Source of the DNA: CAWEWH01 sp963812775
Lineage (GTDB): Bacteria > Pseudomonadota > Alphaproteobacteria > Rhizobiales > Beijerinckiaceae
DNA length: 64,000 nucleotides
Reading direction: 5' to 3'
Assembly: GCA_963812775.1 (NCBI GenBank)
Contig: CAWEWH010000007.1
Location: 1,116,001-1,180,000, forward strand
Under the pieces are notes generated by a model. It was not told where the DNA came from. It saw only the letters and a program-made list of their open reading frames with translations, and searched no databases. The position numbers and the translations under genes were made by a program. Below are positions 9,307-17,223 of this stretch, in pieces (the stretch's first letter is position 1; each line of letters opens with the position of its first letter).

Positions 9307-10491
9307 ATGAGTAAACGAACGCTGCGCGGCAAGACCGCCATCGTCGGCATCGGCGAGACGACCTACTACCGGCACGGCAAGGCGCCCGACCCGGAATTCA
9401 AGCTCGCGCTGATGGCCATCCTGGCGGCCTGCCAGGATGCCGGCATCAACCCGCACGACATCGACGGCTTCGCGTCCTACTCCAACGACCGCAACGATCC
9501 GCCGCGCCTTGCCGCGGCGCTCGGCTGCAGAGAGCTGCGCTTCTCCAACATGCAATGGGGTGGCGGTGGCGGCGGCGGCTCGGCTGCCGTCGCCAATGCG
9601 GCCGCTGCCGTCGCGGGCGGCCTCGCTGATTGCGTCGTCGTCTATCGCTCCCTGGCGCAAGGGCAGTTCGCGCGCTTCGGCCGCAGCGCCGCGGTGAAGA
9701 CGGTCTCCGGCGAGGGCGCGCTGTCGGTGCCGTATGGGTCGATGACGCCGGCACAGCGCTATTCGATGAAGGCCATGCGCTTCATGCACGAGCATGGCGT
9801 CAGGCAGGAGGCGCTTCGCGCCATCGCGCTCGCCTCCTATCACCATGCGCAGAACAATCCCGCCGCCGTGATGCATGGCCGGCCGCTCGACGAAGCGAAA
9901 TACGATGCCTCGCGCTGGATCGCCGAACCGCATCACCTCTACGATTGCTGCCAGGAGAACGACGGCGCCGCCGCGCTCATCGTCATGCCGGCCGAGCGCG
10001 CCAAGGACCTGAAGCAGACGCCCGCCTACCTCATCGGCGCCGCCGCCGGAGCGGGCTATCGCGCCGCTGCTTCCGCCGCCAACACGCCGGACTATGGCAG
10101 CTCGCATTTCACGACGGTGGCGCCGCATCTCTACGCCATGGCGGGCGTCAAGCCGCAGGATGTGAACGTCGTGCAGTGCTACGAGAACTTCACCGGCGGC
10201 GTGCTCATGAGCCTCGTCGAGCACGGGCTGTTCGCGGCCGAGGAGGCGAACGACGTGCTGAAACTGCCGAACCTGATCGCGCCGGACGGCCGACTGCCCC
10301 TCAACACGAGCGGCGGCAACCTCGCGGAGTGCTACATGCACGGCCTCGAGCTGCAGACGGAGGCGGTGCGGCAGCTGCGCGGCTCGTCCTGCAACCAGGT
10401 GAAGGGTGCCGACGTGGCGCTCGTCGTCGCCGGCCCGATGGTCGTGCCGGTGTCGACGCTGATCTACGGCTCGGAGGCGACGCTGCAATGA
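9307..10491 (+). CDS. Thiolase-like (SCP-x / lipid-transfer type) acyl-CoA enzyme, second copy
   Basis: Second thiolase-like protein of the island, 394 residues. It shares the opening TAIVGIGETTYYRHGK, the central HHLYDCCQENDGAAALIV and the closing NTSGGNLAECYMHGLELQTE with the copy at 2,700. The usual nucleophile position reads MQWGGGGGGGSAAVANA, so the catalytic cysteine of classical thiolases is again absent. The ATG at 9307 was chosen because family similarity begins there. Its TGA overlaps the next gene's ATG (ATGA), implying translational coupling to the DUF35 partner. It is divergent from the PrpF gene across 225 bases. Confidence 0.85.
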   Translation: MSKRTLRGKTAIVGIGETTYYRHGKAPDPEFKLALMAILAACQDAGINPHDIDGFASYSNDRNDPPRLAAALGCRELRFSNMQWGGGGGGGSAAVANAAAAVAGGLADCVVVYRSLAQGQFARFGRSAAVKTVSGEGALSVPYGSMTPAQRYSMKAMRFMHEHGVRQEALRAIALASYHHAQNNPAAVMHGRPLDEAKYDASRWIAEPHHLYDCCQENDGAAALIVMPAERAKDLKQTPAYLIGAAAGAGYRAAASAANTPDYGSSHFTTVAPHLYAMAGVKPQDVNVVQCYENFTGGVLMSLVEHGLFAAEEANDVLKLPNLIAPDGRLPLNTSGGNLAECYMHGLELQTEAVRQLRGSSCNQVKGADVALVVAGPMVVPVSTLIYGSEATLQ

Positions 10492-10940
10492 GTGCCACGG
10501 GATCCTATCTGCCCGACGGGCTGCCGATCCCGGTGCCGGAGCCGGACGGCCTCAGCGAGCCGCACTGGTCGGGGCTGCGGCGCGGCGAGCTCCTCGTCCA
10601 GCGCTGCAAGGCCTGCCGCGCGTGGCGCTGGGGCCCGGAATGGATCTGCCACGCCTGCCATTCCTTCGAGACCGAATGGGCGAAGGTGGAGCCGCAGGGA
10701 ACGATCTTCAGCTGGACGCGGGTGTGGCACCCGACCCATCCGGCCCTCAACGAGCGCGGCCCCTATGTCGTCGTGGTGGTCGAACTGCCGCAAGCCGGCA
10801 ATGTCAGAGTGATCGGCAACCTCGTCGGCGACGCGCATCAGCCGGTGGGGATCGGCGCCAAGGTCAAGGGCGTGTTCGAGCAGCATGACACGGCCGATCC
10901 GCCCTATGGGCTGCTGCATTGGCGGACGACGGACGGCTGA
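10488..10940 (+). CDS. Zn-ribbon/OB-fold DUF35 protein
   Basis: Intact DUF35 protein of 150 residues and partner of the thiolase-like protein, whose stop it overlaps by 4 nt. The zinc knuckle CKACRAWRWGPEWICHAC (two CxxC pairs) is followed by an OB barrel (GTIFSWTRVWHPTHPAL, GAKVKGVFEQH). In known systems the DUF35 subunit binds the acyl-CoA and channels it to the thiolase-like subunit. This intact copy is a useful guide to what the frameshifted copy at 3,968 should look like. Confidence 0.87.
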   Translation: MSATGSYLPDGLPIPVPEPDGLSEPHWSGLRRGELLVQRCKACRAWRWGPEWICHACHSFETEWAKVEPQGTIFSWTRVWHPTHPALNERGPYVVVVVELPQAGNVRVIGNLVGDAHQPVGIGAKVKGVFEQHDTADPPYGLLHWRTTDG

Positions 10941-10960
10941 GGAGGACGGACGATGCCAAG

Positions 10961-10990
10961 TGCCCCTTCCCGCGTGGGCAGGAAGGGGCA
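10961..10990 (+). terminator. Stem-loop after the second DUF35 gene
   Basis: TGCCCCTTCC and GGAAGGGGCA form a perfect 10-bp stem with a 10-nt loop, 20 nt after the DUF35 stop. There is no U-run, so it is more likely an mRNA-stabilising or Rho-assisted 3' structure than a classical intrinsic terminator. The rest of 10,991-11,203 shows no gene I can support. Confidence 0.5.
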
Positions 10991-11203
10991 TTGGCGACCG
11001 GTGCTCGCTGGGGGGCAACGATATGCACCGGAGCGAATCTCAAACCACAAGCGCCCGTTCGGGTTCCGCTTGCCGGTCCTCGATTCTCACCGGCGCAGCC
11101 TACTCGCTGGCCGGCGGGATCGGCCATCCGTCCCACGCAGGCCGGGCCTGCATAGCTTGCGCATCACCGAGGCGGCGGGCACGCCCGAGGCGCGGCTGCT
11201 TCC

Positions 11204-11452
11204 CTATGCCGCCTGCTGGCAGCCCTTGGCCTTCAGCTTGCGCGTCGCCGAGGGCGGAAACTTGGCGAGCTTGTCGGCCGGCCGGATCGGGCGGCGCAAG
11301 AGTTCGCCGCCGCAATTCGGGCAGCGGCCCTTCAGCACACCCTCGGCGCACGTGACGCAGAAGGTACATTCGAACGAGCAGATCACCGCCTCACGGCTGG
11401 CGGGCGGCAGGTCACGGTCGCAGCATTCGCAGTTGGGGCGCAGTTCGAGCAT
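11204..11452 (-). CDS. DUF1272 zinc-binding protein
   Basis: Small cysteine-rich protein of 82 residues matching the DUF1272 family. Cysteine pairs occur at NCECCD, CSFECTFCVTC and GRCPNCGG, giving a treble-clef-like zinc site. The function of the family is unknown; members are often encoded singly near acetyltransferase or regulator genes, as here. The C-terminal 25 residues are basic. The start at MLELRPNCECC matches the family start. Confidence 0.88.
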   Translation of the reverse strand: MLELRPNCECCDRDLPPASREAVICSFECTFCVTCAEGVLKGRCPNCGGELLRRPIRPADKLAKFPPSATRKLKAKGCQQAA

Positions 11453-11508
11453 GGACGATCTCGCGATGGTCGGAGGACAGAATCATTGTCCTCCATCGGT
11501 CCCGGCCG

Positions 11509-12592
11509 TCAAGCCAACGCGTCCCATCGATAACGCGCATCCGGCTCGCGCTCCTCGTTGCCCCCACCGTCTGTCTTCTCGACGAGTCGGAAGCCGCGCC
11601 TCTCGTAGAAGGACCGCGCCGGTTGGTTGCACTGGAAGGTCCACAGCTCCAGCGTCGGCTCCCGCTCCTTGGCGATAGCCAGCAGCATGCTGCCGCGGCC
11701 CCGGCGCTGCGATGCCGGCGCCACATAGAGATGATCGATCCAGCCTCGCCGAAACGCGATGAAGCCCTCGATCTCGTCGGCCACGGCAAGCCACACGCTC
11801 GTTGCTGGAATGACCTTGTCGATGAAGAACGTCAGATCCTCGGCCGGCGTGTGCCTGTCGGGCGAAATGGGGCAGCGCGGCGTTGAAAGCTGCGCGGTGG
11901 ATGGCGGCAACGGCCGGCGCGTCCCTGACGGTAGCCCGCCGCAGCTTCACGGTGCCTTCGAAGACTTCGATCACCCGCATCGCCTCGGCCACTTCGAGAT
12001 CGCCCGGCTTGAGCGAGCCCGCGAGCCCCGCGATGGTGCCGAGCCGGTCCGCCGCCGGACGGTTCTGGCTCATCTTCCATTTGCCTTCGAGCCGCTCGAC
12101 CCTGAATCTCAGCCCGACGATGGCGCGCATCATCTGCGCCACATAGGTGTCGGGCGCGTCCGACACCGCCCAGGGCTCCTGACGGTCCGCTTCGTTCAGG
12201 TCAGTGAGATCGTTGAGATGCGCGAGGAGTGCGTCTGGATCGTCGACGCGTTCCAGCGTGCCGTGGGCGTGCACGGTGACATAGTTCCAGGTCGGCACGA
12301 CCTTTCCGTGCTCGCGCTTGGCCTCGTAGAAGCTCGGCGACACATAGGCGTGCGGTCCCTGGAAGATGGCAACCGACGGCAGCGGCCGATCGAGGCCGGC
12401 CCAGTGGTCGTTGGGGCGTGCCACGTGGCCCTCGAGCCGCAGCGCATCGCCCTCGCCCTTCAGCACCAGAGGCAGATGCGTAACCTTGATGCCGTCTTGT
12501 GCCGGCGTCACCAGGACGGCGAATTTTATGTCGCGGATCGCCGCCGCCAGCACGTCCGGCCGCTCCTCGCGATAGTGGACGGGGTTGTACAT
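11509..12592 (-). CDS. PaiB-type FMN-binding protein fused to a GNAT acetyltransferase, one frameshift
   Basis: Residues 1 to about 210 are a PaiB/FMN-binding negative-regulator domain (MYNPVHYREERPDVL start, GPHAYVSPSFYE and VPTWNYVTVHAHG in the flavin-binding barrel). With no stop, the frame runs into a GNAT domain starting VKLRRATVRDAPAVAAIHRA. The frame then breaks near 11,860-11,872, and the rest of the GNAT domain (HTPAEDLTFFIDKVIP, YVAPASQRRGRGSMLLA acetyl-CoA loop, SFYERRGFRLVEK) continues in the next frame to 11,509. One inserted base explains the break. The GTG at 11,950 could also start the acetyltransferase internally. In Bacillus, PaiA (acetyltransferase) and PaiB are separate neighbours; here they appear joined. 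Substrate unknown. Confidence 0.8.
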
Positions 12593-12612
12593 GGTCGTGC
12601 TTCCTCAGCGTC

Positions 12613-12689
12613 ATGCCCGCGCTTGTCGCGGGCATCCACGACTTGCGTGGCGGGTCCAAAGGCGTGGATGGCCGGGACAAGCCCGGCCA
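12613..12689. repeat. REP-like palindromic intergenic repeat
   Basis: Three nested inverted repeats in 77 bases: ATGCCCGCG/CGCGGGCAT (12,613-12,635), CATCCACG/CGTGGATG (12,633-12,670) and TGGCCGGG/CCCGGCCA (12,669-12,689). The unit has the GTCATGCCCG...CTTGTC...CGGGCATCCACG layout. Related copies lie at 46,702 and 54,908, always between genes. Confidence 0.75.
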
Positions 12690-12702
12690 CGACGATGGAC
12701 AG

Positions 12703-13680
12703 CTACTCCAATCCCAGCATCAGCCGCATGTTCTGCACCGCAGCGCCGGACGCGCCCTTCCCGAGATTGTCGAGGCGCGCCACGAGCACGGCCTGGCGGT
12801 GCTTGTCGCTCGAAAAGACATAGAGCTCGAGCTTGTTGGTCTCGTTCAGCGCCTCAGGCTCGAGGCGACCGCTCTTGGCCGCGGCATCGTCGAGGGGCAT
12901 GACCGACACATAGGCGCTATCGGCGTAGCGCTTCATGAGCGCCGCGTGCAGGTCGGCGCCGCCCGGCTTGCCGGTGAGCGTGTCGAGATGCAGCGGCACC
13001 GACACCAGCATGCCCTGCCGGTAATTGCCGACCGACGGCACGAAGATCGGCCGCCGCGTCAGCTTGGCGTAGTGTTGCGTCTCAGGCAGGTGCTTGTGCT
13101 CGAAGCCGAGGCCGTAGAGCTCGAAGGACGGCGCCGTGCCGCCCTCGAAATCGGCGATCATCGACTTGCCGCCGCCGGAATAGCCGCTCACCGCGTTGAT
13201 GGTGACCGGATAGTCGGCCGGCATCAGGCCGGCATCGACGAGCGGCCGGATAAGCGCCACGGCACCGGTCGGATAGCAGCCGGGATTGGATACCTTCTTG
13301 GCGGCGCAGATCTTTGCGGCCTGATCGGGCACTAGCTCGGGGAAGCCGTAGGTCCAGCCGGATGCGACGCGATGCGCCGTGGACGCATCGAGCACCTTCG
13401 GGGCCGACGCGCCCATCGTGTCGACGACCGCGACGGTCTCGCGCGCCGCCTCGTCCGGCAGGCACAGGATGACCAGATCGACCTCTTCCAGCAGCGCGCG
13501 CTTGGCGGCCGGGTCCTTGCGCTTTTCCGGCGCGATGCTCTTGACCGCCACGTCGCTCAGCTGGTTGAGGCGCTCGCGGATGCCGAGCCCGGTCGTGCCA
13601 GCTTCGCCGTCGATGAAGACGGCGGGCTTGGCGGCGGCAACCTGGCCTTTCGGCCGCTTGGTGTCGGACACGAGGGTCAT
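12703..13680 (-). CDS. argC: N-acetyl-gamma-glutamyl-phosphate reductase
   Basis: Third enzyme of arginine biosynthesis; it reduces N-acetylglutamyl phosphate with NADPH to the semialdehyde. 325 residues with a nucleotide-binding start VFIDGEAGTTGLGIRERL and the catalytic cysteine in SNPGCYPTGA; the shorter type common in alphaproteobacteria. The ATG at 13,680 has AAGGAA 7 nt upstream; the ORF could extend to 13,731 but the extra residues resemble untranslated leader. Its 5' region (13,681-13,911) carries a promoter, an Arg-rich short ORF and an intrinsic terminator, so attenuation by arginine supply is plausible. In related genomes argC follows rpsI directly; here other genes separate them. 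Confidence 0.95.
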   Translation of the reverse strand: MTLVSDTKRPKGQVAAAKPAVFIDGEAGTTGLGIRERLNQLSDVAVKSIAPEKRKDPAAKRALLEEVDLVILCLPDEAARETVAVVDTMGASAPKVLDASTAHRVASGWTYGFPELVPDQAAKICAAKKVSNPGCYPTGAVALIRPLVDAGLMPADYPVTINAVSGYSGGGKSMIADFEGGTAPSFELYGLGFEHKHLPETQHYAKLTRRPIFVPSVGNYRQGMLVSVPLHLDTLTGKPGGADLHAALMKRYADSAYVSVMPLDDAAAKSGRLEPEALNETNKLELYVFSSDKHRQAVLVARLDNLGKGASGAAVQNMRLMLGLE

Positions 13681-13766
13681 GGGCGTTCCTTTGGCGGGGT
13701 CCTTCAACTCGCGGGCCCGCGGGGCGGGCATGATGGCAACTCGGGGGATGACGGCAGTTCAGGCAC

Positions 13767-13790
13767 AAAAAAACCGCGCTTTCGGCGCGG
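13767..13790 (-). terminator. Intrinsic terminator in the argC leader
   Basis: On the minus strand, CCGCGC and GCGCGG form a 6-bp all-GC stem with a 5-nt loop, followed at once by seven U. It faces argC and ends 87 nt before its start. No minus-strand gene exists between it and 17,224, so it can only act on a transcript that starts just upstream, namely the argC leader. Confidence 0.85.
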
Positions 13791-13815
13791 CTCGCGGACG
13801 ACGGTCAGGCGTGCG

Positions 13816-13875
13816 TCATCGCGGTCGCGCCGGGGCGGCGGCTTTCGGGCGTCGGGCTGCAAGGCGCTTCGTCAT
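13816..13875 (-). CDS. Putative leaderless Arg-rich leader peptide of argC
   Basis: A 19-codon ORF, MTKRLAARRPKAAAPARPR, followed by TGA. Its ATG is where transcription should start from the promoter at 13,883-13,911, so the mRNA would be leaderless, as known for trpL in Sinorhizobium. Five of 19 codons are arginine, including a tandem pair at codons 8-9. Codons 15-17 contain CGGCGCG (13,826-13,832), complementary over 7 bp to CGCGCCG (13,783-13,789), which is the 5' arm and first loop base of the downstream terminator. That gives the two mutually exclusive hairpins of ribosome-mediated attenuation. In GC-rich DNA arginine codons and GC pairings arise easily by chance, so this remains a hypothesis. 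Confidence 0.5.
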   Translation of the reverse strand: MTKRLAARRPKAAAPARPR

Positions 13876-13882
13876 GGGCGGT

Positions 13883-13911
13883 CATATGCGCGCGACGGGG
13901 GCGGTTGTCAA
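13883..13911 (-). promoter_or_regulatory. Sigma-70-type promoter for argC
   Basis: Read on the minus strand: TTGACA (13,906-13,911), a 17-nt spacer, then CATATG (13,883-13,888). The -35 is a perfect consensus and GCATAT matches four of six positions of the rhizobial CTATAT box. Predicted start of transcription is about 13,875-13,877. It lies in the 332-base divergent gap between argC and tctC, which otherwise holds the leader ORF and terminator; I see no separate clear promoter for tctC. Confidence 0.7.
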
Positions 13912-14012
13912 TGCTCCGCCGGCATGGCCGCATGTGCTGCATCAATTGCTGTCTCGGCACCGGTTTTGCCGTAACATCGTTGAAACACTCGGCAAAAACG
14001 ATGGAGGAAACG

Positions 14013-15008
14013 ATGACCCGGACACATAGCCGCCGCAACGTCCTGGCCGGCGGCGCGGCTACCGGCGCGGCCCTTGCGCTTGGGCTTCGCCCGGCCAGTG
14101 CGCAAACCTGGCCGAGCCGGCCCGTAACGGTGATCTGTCCGTGGGGTGCGGGCGGCGGCACGGACGCGACGGCGCGGATCGTCGCCGCGGTGCTGGAGAA
14201 GGAGCTGAAGCAGCCGTTCAACGTCATCAACCGCACCGGCGGCTCGGGCGTTGTCGGGCACGCGGCCATCGCCACCGCGGCGGCAGACGGGCACACGCTC
14301 GGCATCATCACCGTCGAAATATCGATGATGCATTGGCAGGGCCTCACCGAGTTCAAGCCCGACAGCTACACGCCCTTGGCGCTCATGAACGAGGACCCGC
14401 CCGGCATCCAGGTCAACGCCTCGAGCCCCTACAAGGACGTGAAGGAGCTGGCCGACGCCATCAAGGCGGCGCCGCCCGGGAAGCTCAAGGCATCCGGTAC
14501 GGGGCAAGGCGGCATCTGGCATCTCGCGCTCGTCGGGTGGCTCACCGCGATGGGGCTGAAGCCGGACCACGTCGCCTGGGTGCCACTCAATGGTGCCGCG
14601 CCCGCGATGCAGGATCTGGCAGCCGGAGGCCTCGACCTCGTGACCTGCTCGGTGCCGGAGGCCCGCGCCATGATCGAGGCCGGCAAGGCCCGCAGCCTCG
14701 CGGTCATGTCGACTGAGCGCAATCCCGCCTTCAAGGACGTGCCGACCCTCAAGGAGGCAATGGGGATCGACTACACGACGGGCGCTTGGCGGGGCTTTGC
14801 AGGGCCGAAGGGTCTCAGCCCCGAACACGCCGCGGCCATGACGGCGGCGCTCAAGAAGGTGAACGAGGCGCCTGAGTTCCGCGAGTTCATGGCCAATCGT
14901 GGCTTCGGGGTGAAATGGGCCGACGGTGCGGGCTTCGCCAAATTCATGGATGACGGCAACACCGCGATGGGCGTCGCCATGAAGGCCGCCGGCCTCGCCA
15001 AGGGGTGA
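14013..15008 (+). CDS. tctC: Tripartite tricarboxylate transporter substrate-binding protein (Bug/TctC family)
   Basis: Periplasmic solute receptor of about 331 residues for a TTT-family transporter. An N-terminal signal of twin-arginine character (SRRNVLAGGAATGAALALG) ends near PASA-Q. The mature part begins WPSRPVTVICPWGAGGGTDATAR, the conserved beta-strand and carboxylate-binding loop of Bug proteins. GGAGGAA lies just before the ATG at 14,013; an in-frame ATG at 14,001 is the less likely alternative. TctB and TctA follow on the same strand, so the transporter is complete. Ligands of the family are carboxylates such as citrate, tricarballylate or terephthalate; the specific one is not evident. 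Confidence 0.93.
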   Translation: MTRTHSRRNVLAGGAATGAALALGLRPASAQTWPSRPVTVICPWGAGGGTDATARIVAAVLEKELKQPFNVINRTGGSGVVGHAAIATAAADGHTLGIITVEISMMHWQGLTEFKPDSYTPLALMNEDPPGIQVNASSPYKDVKELADAIKAAPPGKLKASGTGQGGIWHLALVGWLTAMGLKPDHVAWVPLNGAAPAMQDLAAGGLDLVTCSVPEARAMIEAGKARSLAVMSTERNPAFKDVPTLKEAMGIDYTTGAWRGFAGPKGLSPEHAAAMTAALKKVNEAPEFREFMANRGFGVKWADGAGFAKFMDDGNTAMGVAMKAAGLAKG

Positions 15009-15098
15009 CGCGCGAAGATCTGAGTTGAGAGGCGGGCCGAAGCGCCGACAACGGACGCTTTCGGCTTGGCGCCATCCCGAAGCGGGCATTGTCCCTCG

Positions 15099-15590
15099 AT
15101 GCGGCTATCCGATCGCGTAACGGGCTCATTCCTCATTCTGCTTGGGGCGGCGGCCGCCTATGGCGGGTCACGCCTGCCGCCAGTTCCAGGTCAGCAGGTC
15201 GGGCCCAACGTCTTCCCTCTCGTCGTCGGCTTGGGGCTATGCCTGTGCGGCGGCTTGATCGCCGTCGGGGTCGGGCGGCATTTCGAGGAGGAGGCGGAGG
15301 CCGACCTCACCGCCCACGCTGACGTGGCCGCGACCCAGCCGGTGAGTTTCTGGCGCGGCCTGATGGCGCTCGTGCCGCCGGCCCTCCTGCTCTTCTACGT
15401 CCTGTCCGTCGACCGGCTCGGCTTTCTCGTCAGCGCCGCCACGATCGTGTTTGTCGCCGCGCTCGCCCTCGGGGGACGTCTGCGCCTGGCCGTTCCGGTC
15501 GCCATCGGGGGACCGCTCTTCGTGCATCTGGTTTTCTCGAAGCTGTTGCGCGTGCCGCTGCCCTCCGGCCTCGTCGCCCCGCCCTGGTGA
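15099..15590 (+). CDS. tctB: Tripartite tricarboxylate transporter small membrane subunit
   Basis: Small membrane subunit of the TTT transporter, 163 residues with four predicted membrane helices (about residues 8-22, 37-56, 85-105 and 115-150). The GSRLPPVPGQQVGPNVFPLVVG segment after the first helix is typical of the family. The start at 15,099 gives the standard MRLSDRVTGSFLILLG opening. It lies 90 nt after tctC and 40 nt before tctA. Confidence 0.88.
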   Translation: MRLSDRVTGSFLILLGAAAAYGGSRLPPVPGQQVGPNVFPLVVGLGLCLCGGLIAVGVGRHFEEEAEADLTAHADVAATQPVSFWRGLMALVPPALLLFYVLSVDRLGFLVSAATIVFVAALALGGRLRLAVPVAIGGPLFVHLVFSKLLRVPLPSGLVAPPW

Positions 15591-15630
15591 GGTCCATGAG
15601 CAACGTCGCGCGCCCGCATATGAGCACCCG

Positions 15631-17136
15631 ATGAGCACGCTTATCGAAGCCGTCCGGATGGTGCTCCAGACCGAGGTGCTGATCGCCATCCTGCTGTCGT
15701 CAATCTACGGCCTCGTTGTCGGTTCGCTGCCGGGCCTTTCGGCCACCATGGCGACGGCGCTCCTGGTGCCGGTGACGTTCTACCTCTCGCCCATCGCGGC
15801 GGTCGCCACCATCATCTCGGCGTCCGCGATGGCGATCTTCTCGGGCGACATTCCCGGCGCACTCCTGCGCATCCCTGGCACGCCTGCGTCCGCCGCCTAC
15901 ACCGACGAGGCCTACGCGATGACGCGAAAAGGCCAGCCGGAGCTCGCGCTCGGCATAGGCCTCTGGTTCAGCGCGCTTGGCGGTATCGCCGGCACCCTAT
16001 CGCTGATGCTGCTCGCGCCGCCGCTCGCCGACATGGCTCTCAATTTCTCGACCTTCGAATATTTCTGGCTGGCCTTTCTCGGGCTGATGTGCGCGACGCT
16101 GGTGGCGCGCTCTTCGCCGGTCAAGGCGATCGCCAGCATGCTCATCGGACTGCTCGTCTCCTGCATCGGCATCGAGAACCCCGCCGGGGCGGCGCGTTTC
16201 ACCTTCGGCTTCACGAACCTTCTCGGGGGCATCGAGCCGATCCCTGCCCTCGTCGGCGTGTTTGCCGTCTCCGAAGTCATGCGCGCCATGGTGACGGCCG
16301 AACCGCCAAAGCTCCCGTACCGGCGCTTCGGCAGCATCCTCAAGGGTCAGCTCGCGCTAACCCGGAAATACGTGAAGCCGCAGGTGCGCGGCAACATCGT
16401 CGGCATCATCATCGGCGTGCTTCCGGGCGCCGGCGCCGACATGGCCGCCTGGGTCAGCTACTCGATGTCGAAGCGCTTCTCGAAAGAACCGGAGAAATTC
16501 GGCACCGGGCATCCCGAGGGCCTCATCGAGGCCGGCGCCAGCAACAATGCGAGCCTCGCGTCCGGCTGGGTGCCGGCGCTGCTGTTCGGCATCCCCGGCG
16601 ACACCATCACGGCCATCGCCATCGGCGTGCTGTACATGAAGGGGCTCAATCCCGGCCCGACGCTGTTCACCGAACGCGCGTCGAGCATGTACGCGCTCTA
16701 CATCATCTTCATCCTGGCCAACATCATCATGATCCCGCTCGGCATCGTCATGATCCGCGCTGCCAGTCGCGTGCTGCGCGCGCCGCGCGCCTCGGTCATG
16801 CCGCTTATCGTGCTGTTGTGCGCGGTCGGCGCCTTCGCCACCGGCAACAATCTCTTCGCGGTCATCACCGTGGCAGCTTTCGGCATCATCGGCTTCGTGA
16901 TGGAGCGCAACGGCTATCCGGTCGCCGCCATGGTGCTCGGCATCGTCATGGGCACGATGGTCGAGCAGAATTTCGTCACCTCCATCATCAAGTCGGACGG
17001 CAGCATCTGGCCGTTCTTCAGCCGCCCGGTTGCCGCCATCCTCGCCGCCATGACCATCGCGGCGCTGCTATGGCCGGTGGGCGTCTGGGCGCAGAATTTG
17101 TTGCGCCCGCACCTAGCGCGGAAGGCGGCAAGCTAG
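15631..17136 (+). CDS. tctA: Tripartite tricarboxylate transporter large permease subunit
   Basis: Main membrane subunit of the TTT transporter, 501 residues (family about 500), with 10-12 hydrophobic segments. Family signatures are the GSLPGLSATMATALLVPVTF loop near the N-terminus and IIIGVLPGAGADMAAWVSY in the middle, two repeated re-entrant loops. The ATG at 15,631 matches the family start (MSTLIEAVRMVLQTEVL). It completes the tctCBA set and presumably drives carboxylate uptake with an ion gradient. The converging flavin monooxygenase gene ends 87 nt beyond. Confidence 0.93.
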   Translation: MSTLIEAVRMVLQTEVLIAILLSSIYGLVVGSLPGLSATMATALLVPVTFYLSPIAAVATIISASAMAIFSGDIPGALLRIPGTPASAAYTDEAYAMTRKGQPELALGIGLWFSALGGIAGTLSLMLLAPPLADMALNFSTFEYFWLAFLGLMCATLVARSSPVKAIASMLIGLLVSCIGIENPAGAARFTFGFTNLLGGIEPIPALVGVFAVSEVMRAMVTAEPPKLPYRRFGSILKGQLALTRKYVKPQVRGNIVGIIIGVLPGAGADMAAWVSYSMSKRFSKEPEKFGTGHPEGLIEAGASNNASLASGWVPALLFGIPGDTITAIAIGVLYMKGLNPGPTLFTERASSMYALYIIFILANIIMIPLGIVMIRAASRVLRAPRASVMPLIVLLCAVGAFATGNNLFAVITVAAFGIIGFVMERNGYPVAAMVLGIVMGTMVEQNFVTSIIKSDGSIWPFFSRPVAAILAAMTIAALLWPVGVWAQNLLRPHLARKAAS

Positions 17137-17223
17137 CCTTACCGTCGGCGCGTCCACCTTGGCGCCTGCCCACGCGGATCAGCGTGCGATCGCTCTGCAA
17201 CGGTGGCGCCTGAAAAGCGCATC

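Noticed and set aside
7933..10488. An 851-codon open frame on the minus strand.
   Set aside because: Only the part from 9,081 down matches PrpF; the upstream half is antisense to the thiolase-like gene at 9,307 and has no family similarity.
10941..11203. Possible small genes in the gap after the second DUF35 gene.
   Set aside because: All frames are Arg/Pro/Ser-rich without ribosome sites or family features; only the stem-loop is supported.
13905..14012. Upstream extension of tctC to 13,905.
   Set aside because: The added residues would precede the twin-arginine signal, and the frame overlaps the argC promoter; the ATG at 14,013 has its own GGAGGAA.
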